Of a stretch of 33,287 bases of DNA, positions 1 through 7,384 are shown piece after piece. Below the pieces are notes generated by a model that saw nothing but the letters and a program-made list of their open reading frames with translations, was not told the DNA's origin and ran no database searches. This DNA is from Fibrobacter sp. GTDB taxonomy: Bacteria; Fibrobacterota; Fibrobacteria; Fibrobacterales; Fibrobacteraceae. The stretch is taken from the NCBI GenBank assembly GCA_017642335.1, contig JAGCPF010000072.1, forward strand, positions 1 to 33,287, given 5' to 3'. The position numbers were made by a program, and so were the translations under genes. Positions within the stretch are counted from its first letter, which is position 1. Each line of letters opens with the position of its first letter.

Positions 1-35
1 CCCGTTCTCAAAATTGTTATATTGATGTCAGGATT

Positions 36-1049
36 ATGCCACAAAATGACTTGACATCCTTGATTGCCCGTTATCGTGAATTGGGAATAGATTCGCAGAT
101 AGACTATAGGAAGTTCTATCTGTATTCGATTATTACCCATTCTACGGCAATCGAAGGTTCGACGGTCACTGAAATTGAAAACCAGTTGCTGTTTGACAAG
201 GGGATTTCTGCAAAGGGCAGAACCATTGAAGAGCAGATGATGAACCTGGATTTGAAAAAGGCGTACGAAAAGAGTATTGATTTTGCTCAAATTCATGCGG
301 AAGTCTCGATTGATTTGCTGAAGGAACTTTCTTCGCTCGTGATGAAAAATACCGGTAGTTCTTATCAGACTATTCTTGGTAATTTTTCGAGTGCAAATGG
401 AGACCTTCGATTGCTGAATGTGACTGCGGGTATTGGTGGGCGCTCCTATATGAGTTTTACGAAGGTGCCTGCAAAATTGGAAGCCTTTTGTGCGGAAATG
501 AATGAGGCTCGACATCGTATAAATCCTCAGGACTTAGAATCTCTTTATGACTTGAGTTTTGATGCGCACTACGGGCTTGTCACTATTCATCCTTGGGCGG
601 ATGGCAATGGACGTATGGCAAGGCTCCTCATGAATCAAATTCAATTTGAATTTGATGCGATTCCGTCGAAAGTCCTGAAAGAGGATAAAGAAGAATATGT
701 GAAGAGCTTGTCGCAATCACAGGAAACAGGCGATTCAAGGTTCTTCAAGGATTTTATGCACGCATCCCTTTGCCGTAACCTTCAGAAGGAAATCGATGAA
801 TTTCTCCGTTCTACAGAAATGGGGGGAGAAAATCTGGAAATGGGGGGAGAAAATGCAAAACGGGGGGAGAAAACTCGCGATGTTATTCTCCGTATCATTC
901 GTGAAAATCCGCAGATAACGATGGCTGCACTTGCCGAAAAAGCAGGCATTTCTGCAAAAGCAATTGAAAAGCAGATTGCCCGCCTAAAGAAAGACTCCCT
1001 GTTAGTTCGTGTAGGCCCCGATAAGGGTGGCCATTGGGAAGTGCTATAG
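36..1049 (+). CDS. Fic family protein (putative AMP transferase) with C-terminal winged helix
   Basis: Fic proteins usually transfer AMP, or another phosphate-containing group, onto hydroxyl side chains of target proteins. The catalytic loop is visible at residues 185-193 as HPWADGNGR, matching the family HPFx(D/E)GN(G/K)R with Trp for Phe; H185 would be the catalytic base. Near the N-terminus S36-T-A-I-E40-G41 fits the inhibitory (S/T)xxxE(G/N) helix, so this looks like a class II, self-inhibited Fic protein. Residues about 276-337 look like a winged-helix DNA-binding domain, typical of Fic proteins that may regulate their own transcription. Between the two lies a short linker repeating M-G-G-E-N. 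The gene is clearly more AT-rich than the scpB-mutS genes beside it, which suggests accessory or transferred DNA. No antitoxin gene is visible next to it. A TATATT box lies at 18-23. The target is unknown. Confidence 0.88.
   Translation: MPQNDLTSLIARYRELGIDSQIDYRKFYLYSIITHSTAIEGSTVTEIENQLLFDKGISAKGRTIEEQMMNLDLKKAYEKSIDFAQIHAEVSIDLLKELSSLVMKNTGSSYQTILGNFSSANGDLRLLNVTAGIGGRSYMSFTKVPAKLEAFCAEMNEARHRINPQDLESLYDLSFDAHYGLVTIHPWADGNGRMARLLMNQIQFEFDAIPSKVLKEDKEEYVKSLSQSQETGDSRFFKDFMHASLCRNLQKEIDEFLRSTEMGGENLEMGGENAKRGEKTRDVILRIIRENPQITMAALAEKAGISAKAIEKQIARLKKDSLLVRVGPDKGGHWEVL
821..873 (+). repeat. Three-copy GGGGGGAGAAAA repeat inside the fic gene
   Basis: The 12-mer GGGGGGAGAAAA occurs at 821-832, 842-853 and 862-873. 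The first two copies are 21 bases apart and in the same reading frame (coding GGEN). The third is 20 bases on, in a shifted frame, and codes RGEK. Each carries a run of six G. It lies in the linker between the Fic domain and the winged helix. Confidence 0.85.
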
Positions 1050-1127
1050 AATGGGGGACGCCCTAAAGAGGGGTCTCCTGGGGTGGTGGCGTATTCGCCG
1101 CGATGAAAATTTTTATTTTGCGGATGT

Positions 1128-1832
1128 ATGGAAGAAAACCAGAACTTAGACGATTTGGCCGAGGAATCTGCGGAACTCCCGAAAGTGGAGAGCCGTGAGG
1201 ACTTGGCGAGAATTATCCAGGCGCTAGTCTTTGCTTCGCCCGATATTGTGACCCTGAAAAAATTGCGCGAGATTCTCGGCGATTTCTTGGACGCGCGTAC
1301 CGTCGCGGATGCGCTGATTCTGGCGAACGATTCCCTGAACAAGATTAATGCCCCGTTCGAGATTGTGGAACAGGCCGGAGGCTACCGCTTCCGCACCCGT
1401 GCCAAGTATTATCCGTGGGTCCGCAAGCTTTTCCCCGAGGCCAATGCCAGGCGACTTTCCCAGGCGGCGCTCGAGACGCTTGCCGTCATCGCTTACCAGC
1501 AGCCGATTACCAAGGCGGCCATCGAACAGGTGCGCGGCGTGTCGTCGGCGGACGGCCCGATCCGCAACTTGCTGGACAAGGGCTTTATCGCGCTGGGCGC
1601 ACGTGCCGAGACTGTCGGCAACCCCTATACCTACGTGACCACGCAGGAATTCATGAAGTATTTCGGAATCAACCGCATTCCCGAAGATTTGCCGCGCCTG
1701 CGCGAGTTCAGTGAGCTTCTGGAAGCGGGCGCTCTGGTTCCGCAGTACGCGAAGCAGGAGTCCGAACCCGAAGTGATGGCTCCGCCCGAAGAGAATCCTG
1801 AACAGGTGGAACTGTCCATGGGGGATGCGTAA
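1128..1832 (+). CDS. scpB: Segregation and condensation protein B
   Basis: ScpB is the winged-helix kleisin-associated subunit of the SMC-ScpAB condensin-like complex, which compacts and segregates the chromosome in the cytoplasm. The 234-residue protein has an acidic N-terminal tail of about 25 residues and then two winged-helix domains. The most diagnostic stretch is around residues 105-190, with L-S-x-A-A-L-E-T-L-A-V-I-A-Y-x-Q-P-I-T, then the VRGV segment and a G-N-P-x-x-Y-x-T strand followed by FGI. An acidic tail after about residue 205 is extra to the core. The TAA stop shares one base with the mutS ATG, so the two are probably translationally coupled. No clear Shine-Dalgarno precedes the ATG at 1128. 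The partner scpA is not in the window. Confidence 0.93.
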   Translation: MEENQNLDDLAEESAELPKVESREDLARIIQALVFASPDIVTLKKLREILGDFLDARTVADALILANDSLNKINAPFEIVEQAGGYRFRTRAKYYPWVRKLFPEANARRLSQAALETLAVIAYQQPITKAAIEQVRGVSSADGPIRNLLDKGFIALGARAETVGNPYTYVTTQEFMKYFGINRIPEDLPRLREFSELLEAGALVPQYAKQESEPEVMAPPEENPEQVELSMGDA

Positions 1833-4444
1833 TGGCCGCAACCCCGTTGATGCAGCAATATTACGAGATAAAGAAACAGAATCCCGGCTGCATATTGTTT
1901 TTCCGCATGGGCGACTTCTTCGAACTTTTCGAGGACGACGCCGTCATCGCCTCCAAGATTTTGGGGCTTACGCTCACGAGCCGTAACAACGGCGCCGCCG
2001 GGGCTACGCCCCTGTGCGGGTTCCCGCACCATGCTGCCGAGCGCTACGTGCCCAAGATGGTGGCTGCAGGCTACCGCATCGCCATCTGCGAGCAGGTCGA
2101 AGACCCGAAGCTCGCGAAGGGGATTGTCAAGCGCGATATCGTCGAGATTATCAGCGCGGGCACCGCGATGAGCGAATCGAACTTGAACGCGAAGGAGGCC
2201 AATTTCCTTTGCTCGTTCATCCCCGAAAAAGACGGCATCTCGTTTGCGATTGCCGACGTGACGACTGGCTACCTGGCGGCTTGCAAGAGTTCGCAGCAGG
2301 CGTTCGAATGCGAGTTCTGTCGCCGTATGCCCAAGGAAGTCGTGGTGCCCGAAGGGACCGTGATTCCCTCTGGCGTGATGGACTTGATCCGCTCCGAGAA
2401 TATCTTGGTGACGGAACTGCCGGCTTTCCTGTTCGGCGAAGATGCCGCGAAGGACGTTCTGTTCTCGCATTTCAAGGTGGAGGCCCTGGATGGGCTCGGC
2501 CTTGACGGGCGCATTGCCGAAACGCAGGTGACGGGGGCCTTGCTCCAGTACTTGATGGACCAGAAGAAGTCCGAACTTTCGCATTTTACGAACCTCGAGA
2601 TTCTGAATCTCGACGACTACATGACGCTCGACCCGAGTACGCTCAGGAATCTGGAACTGGTACGCCCGCTGAACGCCGACGACATCAGCAGCACGCTCTG
2701 TTACGTGCTCGACTTCACGGTGACGGCGATGGGCGGGCGAAACCTGAAGGACTGGGTGAGCCATCCGCTGATTTCGGTGGACCGCATCCGCGAACGCGAG
2801 GAAGCTGTCGAGGAACTGGTGAACAACCCGGTCGCGCTCGACGAACTCAAGGAATCGCTGACATCCATCCTCGACATGGAACGCCTGATGGGCCGTGTGG
2901 GGTCCGGACGCGCGAATGCCCGCGACTTGGCGGGCATGGGCCGTTCGCTTTCGCAGGCGTCCAAGGTGGCCGATGTGCTCGAGGGTTTGCGTTCCCCGAT
3001 TTTTGAACCGATGAGAACGGCCCTCATTGCCGCCCGAGGCCGCGGCGAAGAACTTTTGAGCCAATTCAACGACGACCTCCCGCTGACTGTTCGCGAGGGC
3101 GGCATGATTCGCGCGGGTGCCAATGCGGAACTCGACGCGATGAACGCCGATATCAAGGACCGCCGCGAATGGATTGCTTCGCTCGAAGTCCGTGAACGTG
3201 AACGCCTGGGAATTTCAAGTTTGAAGGTCGGCTACAACCGTGTGTTCGGCTACTACATCGAAGTGACCCGAGCCGCGATGGCGAAGGCCACGAGCCCGAT
3301 TCCCGACGAATATATCCGCAAGCAGACAACGGTGAACGCCGAACGCTACATCACTCCCGAGATGAAGGAATGTGAATCCGTCATCAGCAACGCGGAAGTG
3401 AACATCCATGCGCTTGAATACAAGATTTTCTGCGAACTGCGCGAGCGCGTGAATAGCTGGCGTGCTGAACTGCAGGAGATTGCGAACGCGATTGCCCGCG
3501 TCGATACGCTTTACAGTTTTGCCCGTGCCGCGCGTAAGTTTAACTACGTGCGCCCCGAAGTCTTTGAAGGTTCGGGAATTGAAATCAAGGGCGGGTTCCA
3601 TCCGGTGATTGTCGCTGTGAATCCGGACCTGGACTTTATACCGAACGATGTCTCGCTTTCGCCCGAGGCAACGCGACTTATGCTCATCACGGGCCCGAAC
3701 ATGGCCGGTAAATCGACTTACCTGCGCCAGACCGGCTTGATTGTGCTGATGGCGCAAATCGGCTGCTTCGTGCCTGCCGAAAGCGCCCGCATCGGCGTGG
3801 TGGACCGCATCTTTACGCGTGTAGGCGCGAGCGACCGCCTGAGCCGTGGCCTCTCGACGTTCATGGTCGAGATGATCGAGACGGCGAACATCTTACGCAA
3901 TGCGACATCGCACAGCCTTGTGCTGCTCGACGAAATCGGTCGCGGGACGAGCACCTTCGACGGCCTTTCGATTGCCTGGGCGATTGTCGAAACCTTGCAC
4001 GACGAACCGGCCCGCGCTGCCATTACACTGTTTGCGACGCACTACCATGAACTGACCGGACTTGTGGATAGCCTGGAACATGCCGGGAACTACCAGGTGG
4101 CTGTCCAGGAAAAGGGCGACAAACTCGTCTTTTTGCACAAGATCTTGGCGGGTGCTTGCGATTCGAGCTACGGTATTCACGTGGCCGAGATGGCTGGGCT
4201 CCCGAACAATGTGCTGCGCCGAGCCCGCAAAATTTTGCTGCGCCTCGAAAAGCAGAAGATTGACCCGAGCGATGGAGCTACGCACAAGAAACTCATGGAA
4301 AAGCCGCAGGTCGACTTGTTCGCACCTCCCGACGAATCCACGCAGTTGCTCAAGGAAGAAATCCGTCGCCTCAAGCCCGAAGAAATGACCCCGCTCCAGG
4401 CACTGCAATGCCTGACCGAACTGAAGGAGAACTACGGGAAGTAG
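1832..4444 (+). CDS. mutS: DNA mismatch repair protein MutS
   Basis: MutS recognises mispaired and looped bases and, on ATP binding, becomes a sliding clamp that recruits MutL. At 870 residues it is full length for MutS1. The mismatch-reading Phe-x-Glu motif is F29-F-E31 in the N-terminal domain I. The C-terminal ATPase shows Walker A G621-P-N-M-A-G-K-S-T629, followed by a Walker B L-V-L-L-D-E-I-G-R-G-T-S-T and the helix-turn-helix dimerisation region. The end carries the usual short P-E-E-M-T-P-L-Q-A-L tail that in other MutS proteins belongs to the tetramerisation or clamp-interaction region. It overlaps scpB by one base, so they are likely one transcript. Nothing appears broken. Confidence 0.97.
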   Translation: MAATPLMQQYYEIKKQNPGCILFFRMGDFFELFEDDAVIASKILGLTLTSRNNGAAGATPLCGFPHHAAERYVPKMVAAGYRIAICEQVEDPKLAKGIVKRDIVEIISAGTAMSESNLNAKEANFLCSFIPEKDGISFAIADVTTGYLAACKSSQQAFECEFCRRMPKEVVVPEGTVIPSGVMDLIRSENILVTELPAFLFGEDAAKDVLFSHFKVEALDGLGLDGRIAETQVTGALLQYLMDQKKSELSHFTNLEILNLDDYMTLDPSTLRNLELVRPLNADDISSTLCYVLDFTVTAMGGRNLKDWVSHPLISVDRIREREEAVEELVNNPVALDELKESLTSILDMERLMGRVGSGRANARDLAGMGRSLSQASKVADVLEGLRSPIFEPMRTALIAARGRGEELLSQFNDDLPLTVREGGMIRAGANAELDAMNADIKDRREWIASLEVRERERLGISSLKVGYNRVFGYYIEVTRAAMAKATSPIPDEYIRKQTTVNAERYITPEMKECESVISNAEVNIHALEYKIFCELRERVNSWRAELQEIANAIARVDTLYSFARAARKFNYVRPEVFEGSGIEIKGGFHPVIVAVNPDLDFIPNDVSLSPEATRLMLITGPNMAGKSTYLRQTGLIVLMAQIGCFVPAESARIGVVDRIFTRVGASDRLSRGLSTFMVEMIETANILRNATSHSLVLLDEIGRGTSTFDGLSIAWAIVETLHDEPARAAITLFATHYHELTGLVDSLEHAGNYQVAVQEKGDKLVFLHKILAGACDSSYGIHVAEMAGLPNNVLRRARKILLRLEKQKIDPSDGATHKKLMEKPQVDLFAPPDESTQLLKEEIRRLKPEEMTPLQALQCLTELKENYGK

Positions 4445-4484
4445 GTCGGTGCTCCGCACTTCACACCTCATACCTCATCGCTCT

Positions 4485-4988
4485 ATGATTGATTTCGCTG
4501 CCTTGCAAGATTTTGTCTACGAGAACCGGGTGTTCGATTCGAACATCCACGGTCTTGCGCATTGGCGGCAGGTGGAATTCAACGGGGTGAGCCTTGCGAA
4601 GGTCACGCATGCGGACATCACGGTGGTACGCCTGTTCGCGCTCTTTCATGACAGCAAGCGCGAGGACGATGGTTACGATGGCGAACATGGCGAGCGCGGG
4701 GCGGAATTTGCAAAGCGGTGCTTCGAGGAAAAGCTCCTCGACATTACGCAGGAACAGTTCGAAAAACTCTACCACGCCTGCAAGTTCCATACAAAGGAAC
4801 GTTCCACGGGCGATGCGACCATAGATACTTGCTACGATGCCGACCGTCTGGACTTGGGCCGCGTCGGCTTTGAACTCAATCCGCACAAGATGGCGACCGC
4901 TGCGGGTGCAAAAATTGCCCGCAGGTCTTTGACTGCGGGCGTTGATGTTTACGAAATGCGTGAATGGCTTAAGACCGTCATGCCGTAA
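4485..4988 (+). CDS. HD-domain family protein (putative metal-dependent phosphohydrolase)
   Basis: The 167-residue product has the metal-binding pattern of HD proteins: H22-G-L-A-H26 near the start, the paired H55-D56 after a hydrophobic helix, further histidines in E-H-G-E-R-G and C-K-F-H-T-K, and a late D-A-D-R-L-D-L segment. HD proteins generally hydrolyse phosphate esters of nucleotides; the substrate here cannot be read from the sequence. I start it at the ATG at 4485 (M-I-D-F). An in-frame ATG at 4449 would add twelve residues of unconvincing sequence right after the mutS stop. Neither has a good Shine-Dalgarno. It is probably transcribed with mutS and ends convergently against the RidA-like gene. 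Confidence 0.75.
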   Translation: MIDFAALQDFVYENRVFDSNIHGLAHWRQVEFNGVSLAKVTHADITVVRLFALFHDSKREDDGYDGEHGERGAEFAKRCFEEKLLDITQEQFEKLYHACKFHTKERSTGDATIDTCYDADRLDLGRVGFELNPHKMATAAGAKIARRSLTAGVDVYEMREWLKTVMP

Positions 4989-5004
4989 GGCTTAGAGAGC
5001 CTTA
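4986..5004. terminator. Short palindrome containing both convergent stop codons
   Basis: TAAGGCT (4986-4992) and AGCCTTA (4998-5004) form a perfect 7-bp stem with a 5-base loop. The outer three bases on each side are the stop codons of the HD gene (plus) and of the RidA-like gene (minus). No T-run follows on either strand, so its efficiency as a terminator is doubtful. Confidence 0.4.
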
Positions 5005-5502
5005 GAGCAGCCAGTCGTTACGTCCTGTGAACTTGGATTCGTCTGCGATGACCTGGAATATGCAGCTCAGTTCGACGACTGCGTTTTTCGGGAGGGTTGA
5101 AACGCCGACGGCCGTACGCGCATGATATCCGTTTCTTTCAAAAATTTTCACGGCGAGGTTGCTCGCCCCGTTCAGAATGGCCGCCTGCTCGTGGAAGTCG
5201 GGGTCGGACTGGATAAAGCCCTGCATCTGCACTAGCTTGAGCGTTTCACCGGGTTGCAGCACGGACATTGCCGCTGCGATGCTATTGAGCAGGCAGAGAC
5301 CCGCCGCCCTAGCCGCTACTTCGGGAGACATGCTGGACGGGACGGACCCGACATACGATCCGAGATCGCCCTTGATGGAGGGTAGCTGCCCCGAGACATA
5401 GATGAGGTTGTCGATACGGTTCGCGGGAACGTACGACGCTAGGGGTTTCGGGCAGGCCGGTAGAAACAAGCCCAGTTCTTCGATTTTCTTTTGGATGTCC
5501 AT
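5002..5502 (-). CDS. RidA/YjgF/UK114 family protein
   Basis: RidA-family proteins are small trimeric enzymes; the archetype deaminates reactive enamine/imine intermediates released by PLP enzymes. This 166-residue protein matches the longer branch of the family that begins with an extra N-terminal helix and a Y-V-P-A-N-R segment, followed by L-I-Y-V-S-G-Q-L-P. The Arg needed for deaminase activity appears present in H-A-R-T-A-V-G-V, and the family end L-P-x-N-A-V-V-E-L is clear. Open frame extends upstream to 6555 but that part is antisense of the transporter gene; the ATG at 5502 is preceded by AAGGAAC at good spacing, so I start there. It lies last in a minus-strand set after an NSS transporter and its small companion, consistent with a role in amino acid handling. 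The true substrate is not shown. Confidence 0.88.
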   Translation of the reverse strand: MDIQKKIEELGLFLPACPKPLASYVPANRIDNLIYVSGQLPSIKGDLGSYVGSVPSSMSPEVAARAAGLCLLNSIAAAMSVLQPGETLKLVQMQGFIQSDPDFHEQAAILNGASNLAVKIFERNGYHARTAVGVSTLPKNAVVELSCIFQVIADESKFTGRNDWLL

Positions 5503-5539
5503 AAACGTTCCTTTTTTCCCGCGGAGGCGGGGATTTCCT

Positions 5540-5647
5540 TTATTTTTTCTTGAATACCTTTGCAAAGCAGAAGGCGCATAGCCCGATAATTGCCGCCCAC
5601 GAGGTGAGCATAAAGACGAGCCCGCCGGTTGTGAATTCTGCGTCCAT
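5540..5647 (-). CDS. Small membrane peptide, MetS-type companion of an NSS transporter
   Basis: A 35-codon gene sits directly behind the NSS transporter: its ATG is one base after the transporter TAA, and AAGGAGG lies seven bases upstream. The product has a short polar N-terminus (M-D-A-E-F-T-T-G-G), one hydrophobic helix of about 20 residues ending in C-A-F-C-F-A, and a basic tail (K-V-F-K-K-K). This is the expected form of the small subunit that accompanies some bacterial NSS transporters, such as MetS beside MetP in Corynebacterium. The placement and Shine-Dalgarno make it a real gene with good probability; that it is a transporter subunit is inferred from context. Confidence 0.8.
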   Translation of the reverse strand: MDAEFTTGGLVFMLTSWAAIIGLCAFCFAKVFKKK

Positions 5648-5648
5648 G

Positions 5649-7307
5649 TTATGCCTCCTTGGTCGTGGTTTCGTCGGAATTGCCGATAGGCATCTTCTGG
5701 ATACCTGCGTTGCGTCCGCGTTCTGCGGTGCCGCCCTTGCGCCAGGCGTAGGCGATGGCGACGTTCAGCAAGACGACCAGCAAGAGCAGGAATCCGCGGA
5801 AACCCCACGTGAAGTACAGCTGCGAGAATTCCGTGCCGAGGAAGGTGACCTTCGCGTCGGCAGGGATGTTGCTGAGCGTGATGAGCGGAAGACCGTCGGT
5901 CAGCGTGAACGACACGAGCAGGATGATGAGGTAGGCCGGACAGACATACTGGATGATGGGCCTGAAGAAGCGGGGGAGCTTGAGCTGCGAACCTTCGTTC
6001 ATCAGGGCGAATGCTTCGCTGTCTTCGCTTCCGTCGTCGGTTTTCACTTTTTGGCGACCGAGAATGAACGAGAACACGAGCGCCTGGATAGCGCCGAACA
6101 CCACGAGCAGGAACGTGCCGCCCCAGAAGTCGAGTTCGTCGACCGTGCCGGCTGCAAGCCCGAAGATGGCGGTGAGGCCGCCGATAAAGGTGATGGTGCT
6201 GATGGTCGTGACTGACTTTCTGCGGCTGAACTTGAGGTCGTCTTCGCAGAAGCTGATGAGCGGCTGGATGATGGAAATGGCGCTGGTGATGCCCGCAAAG
6301 AAGAGCAGGGCGAACCAGACCGTCTGCAGGACGCCGCCGAGCGGAAGTGTGCCGAACACGTAAGGCATGGTCTGGAAGCCAAGCCCGAAGGTGCCGAGCT
6401 TCGCGCATTCCTCGATGTTCGCGCCCGCGATGATGACTGCGATGGGGATGACGACAGTGCCGCCGATGATGATTTCGGCAAAGCCGTTCGTGGCGCTGGC
6501 CGTAAGCGAAGAAAGCACAAGGTCTTCCTTGGGCTTGAGGTAGCTCGCGTAGCACCAGATGATGCCCATACCGAGACTCATGGTGAAGAACACCTGGCCT
6601 GCGGCCGCCATCCAGACCTTGGGGTTGGCGAGTTCGCTAAAGTTCGGGTTCCACATGAAGGCAAGCCCCTTGCCGATATCCGGGAGCGTCAGCACGCGCA
6701 CCACGAGGACGATGCCGAGGATGAGCAGGATGGGCATGCAAATCTTGTTCACGCGTTCAATGCCTTTACGCACGCCGAAGGCGAGAACGACCATGTTGCA
6801 GGCGAACGTGATGAGGAAGAAGATAATCGCGACGGGGATGGGGCCCACGCATGTCTTGAGCATGATGAAGTCGCCGAAGAACTGCGTCACCGCGGCGCTG
6901 CCCTGGGCCGTGACTTCCATGAGTTTGCCTGTGAGCGAGTAGTAGGCGAACGCGAGGATCCACGACTGGATGAACACGTAGTAGAAAACGATGAAGATGG
7001 GCGGCAAGAGGCCGATGGACCCCAGGTGCTTTGCCCAGGGCTTCTTCTTGCCGAAGATGATGTGGAGCGTACTCGGGGCAGTGCCGTAGCCGTTTCTGCC
7101 AGCATAGCGGCCGAGCGTCCATTCCATCCACGCGAGCGGGATGCCCAGCAGGAGGAAGGCGATGAGGTAGGGGATGATGAATGCGCCACCGCCGTTGGTG
7201 GCCGCCTGTACGGGGAATCGAAGGAAGTTGCCGAGCCCCACCGCCGAACCGGCGACGGCAAGGATGACTCCAATCTTGGAACCCCAGTTTTCACGATTCT
7301 GGTTCAT
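5649..7307 (-). CDS. Sodium-dependent transporter of the NSS (SLC6, LeuT-fold) family
   Basis: NSS proteins import amino acids or related amines together with Na+ across the inner membrane. The 552-residue product opens with the hallmark first helix: W-G-S-K-I-G-V-I-L-A-V-A-G-S-A-V-G-L-G-N-F-L-R-F-P, including the unwound AVGLGN segment that binds Na+ and substrate, followed by N-G-G-G-A-F-I-I-P-Y in helix 2. About twelve hydrophobic segments follow, with a hydrophilic break near residues 415-440 and a charged C-terminus. The next gene is a tiny membrane peptide typical of methionine/alanine importers of this family, so an amino acid substrate is likely, but it cannot be named. No Shine-Dalgarno is clear before the ATG at 7307. 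It probably shares a transcript with the upstream ClC gene, 77 bases away. Confidence 0.93.
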   Translation of the reverse strand: MNQNRENWGSKIGVILAVAGSAVGLGNFLRFPVQAATNGGGAFIIPYLIAFLLLGIPLAWMEWTLGRYAGRNGYGTAPSTLHIIFGKKKPWAKHLGSIGLLPPIFIVFYYVFIQSWILAFAYYSLTGKLMEVTAQGSAAVTQFFGDFIMLKTCVGPIPVAIIFFLITFACNMVVLAFGVRKGIERVNKICMPILLILGIVLVVRVLTLPDIGKGLAFMWNPNFSELANPKVWMAAAGQVFFTMSLGMGIIWCYASYLKPKEDLVLSSLTASATNGFAEIIIGGTVVIPIAVIIAGANIEECAKLGTFGLGFQTMPYVFGTLPLGGVLQTVWFALLFFAGITSAISIIQPLISFCEDDLKFSRRKSVTTISTITFIGGLTAIFGLAAGTVDELDFWGGTFLLVVFGAIQALVFSFILGRQKVKTDDGSEDSEAFALMNEGSQLKLPRFFRPIIQYVCPAYLIILLVSFTLTDGLPLITLSNIPADAKVTFLGTEFSQLYFTWGFRGFLLLLVVLLNVAIAYAWRKGGTAERGRNAGIQKMPIGNSDETTTKEA

Positions 7308-7384
7308 GCCATAAATTTATGACAATCTTTTGGATGTGGCAACCGGGGGGAGCGCTTATGGAGGGCTGAGAACGACCTTGTATG

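Noticed and set aside
1054..1078. Imperfect hairpin between fic and scpB
   Set aside because: The 9-bp stem has a G-T wobble and a G-G mismatch and no T-run follows, so I do not call a terminator.
1631..3064. 477-codon minus-strand frame opposite scpB-mutS
   Set aside because: It is opposite two strongly conserved genes and its product resembles no family.
5503..6555. Long N-terminal extension of the RidA-like frame
   Set aside because: It overlaps the NSS transporter in another frame, is Arg/His-rich shadow sequence, and a good Shine-Dalgarno supports the ATG at 5502.
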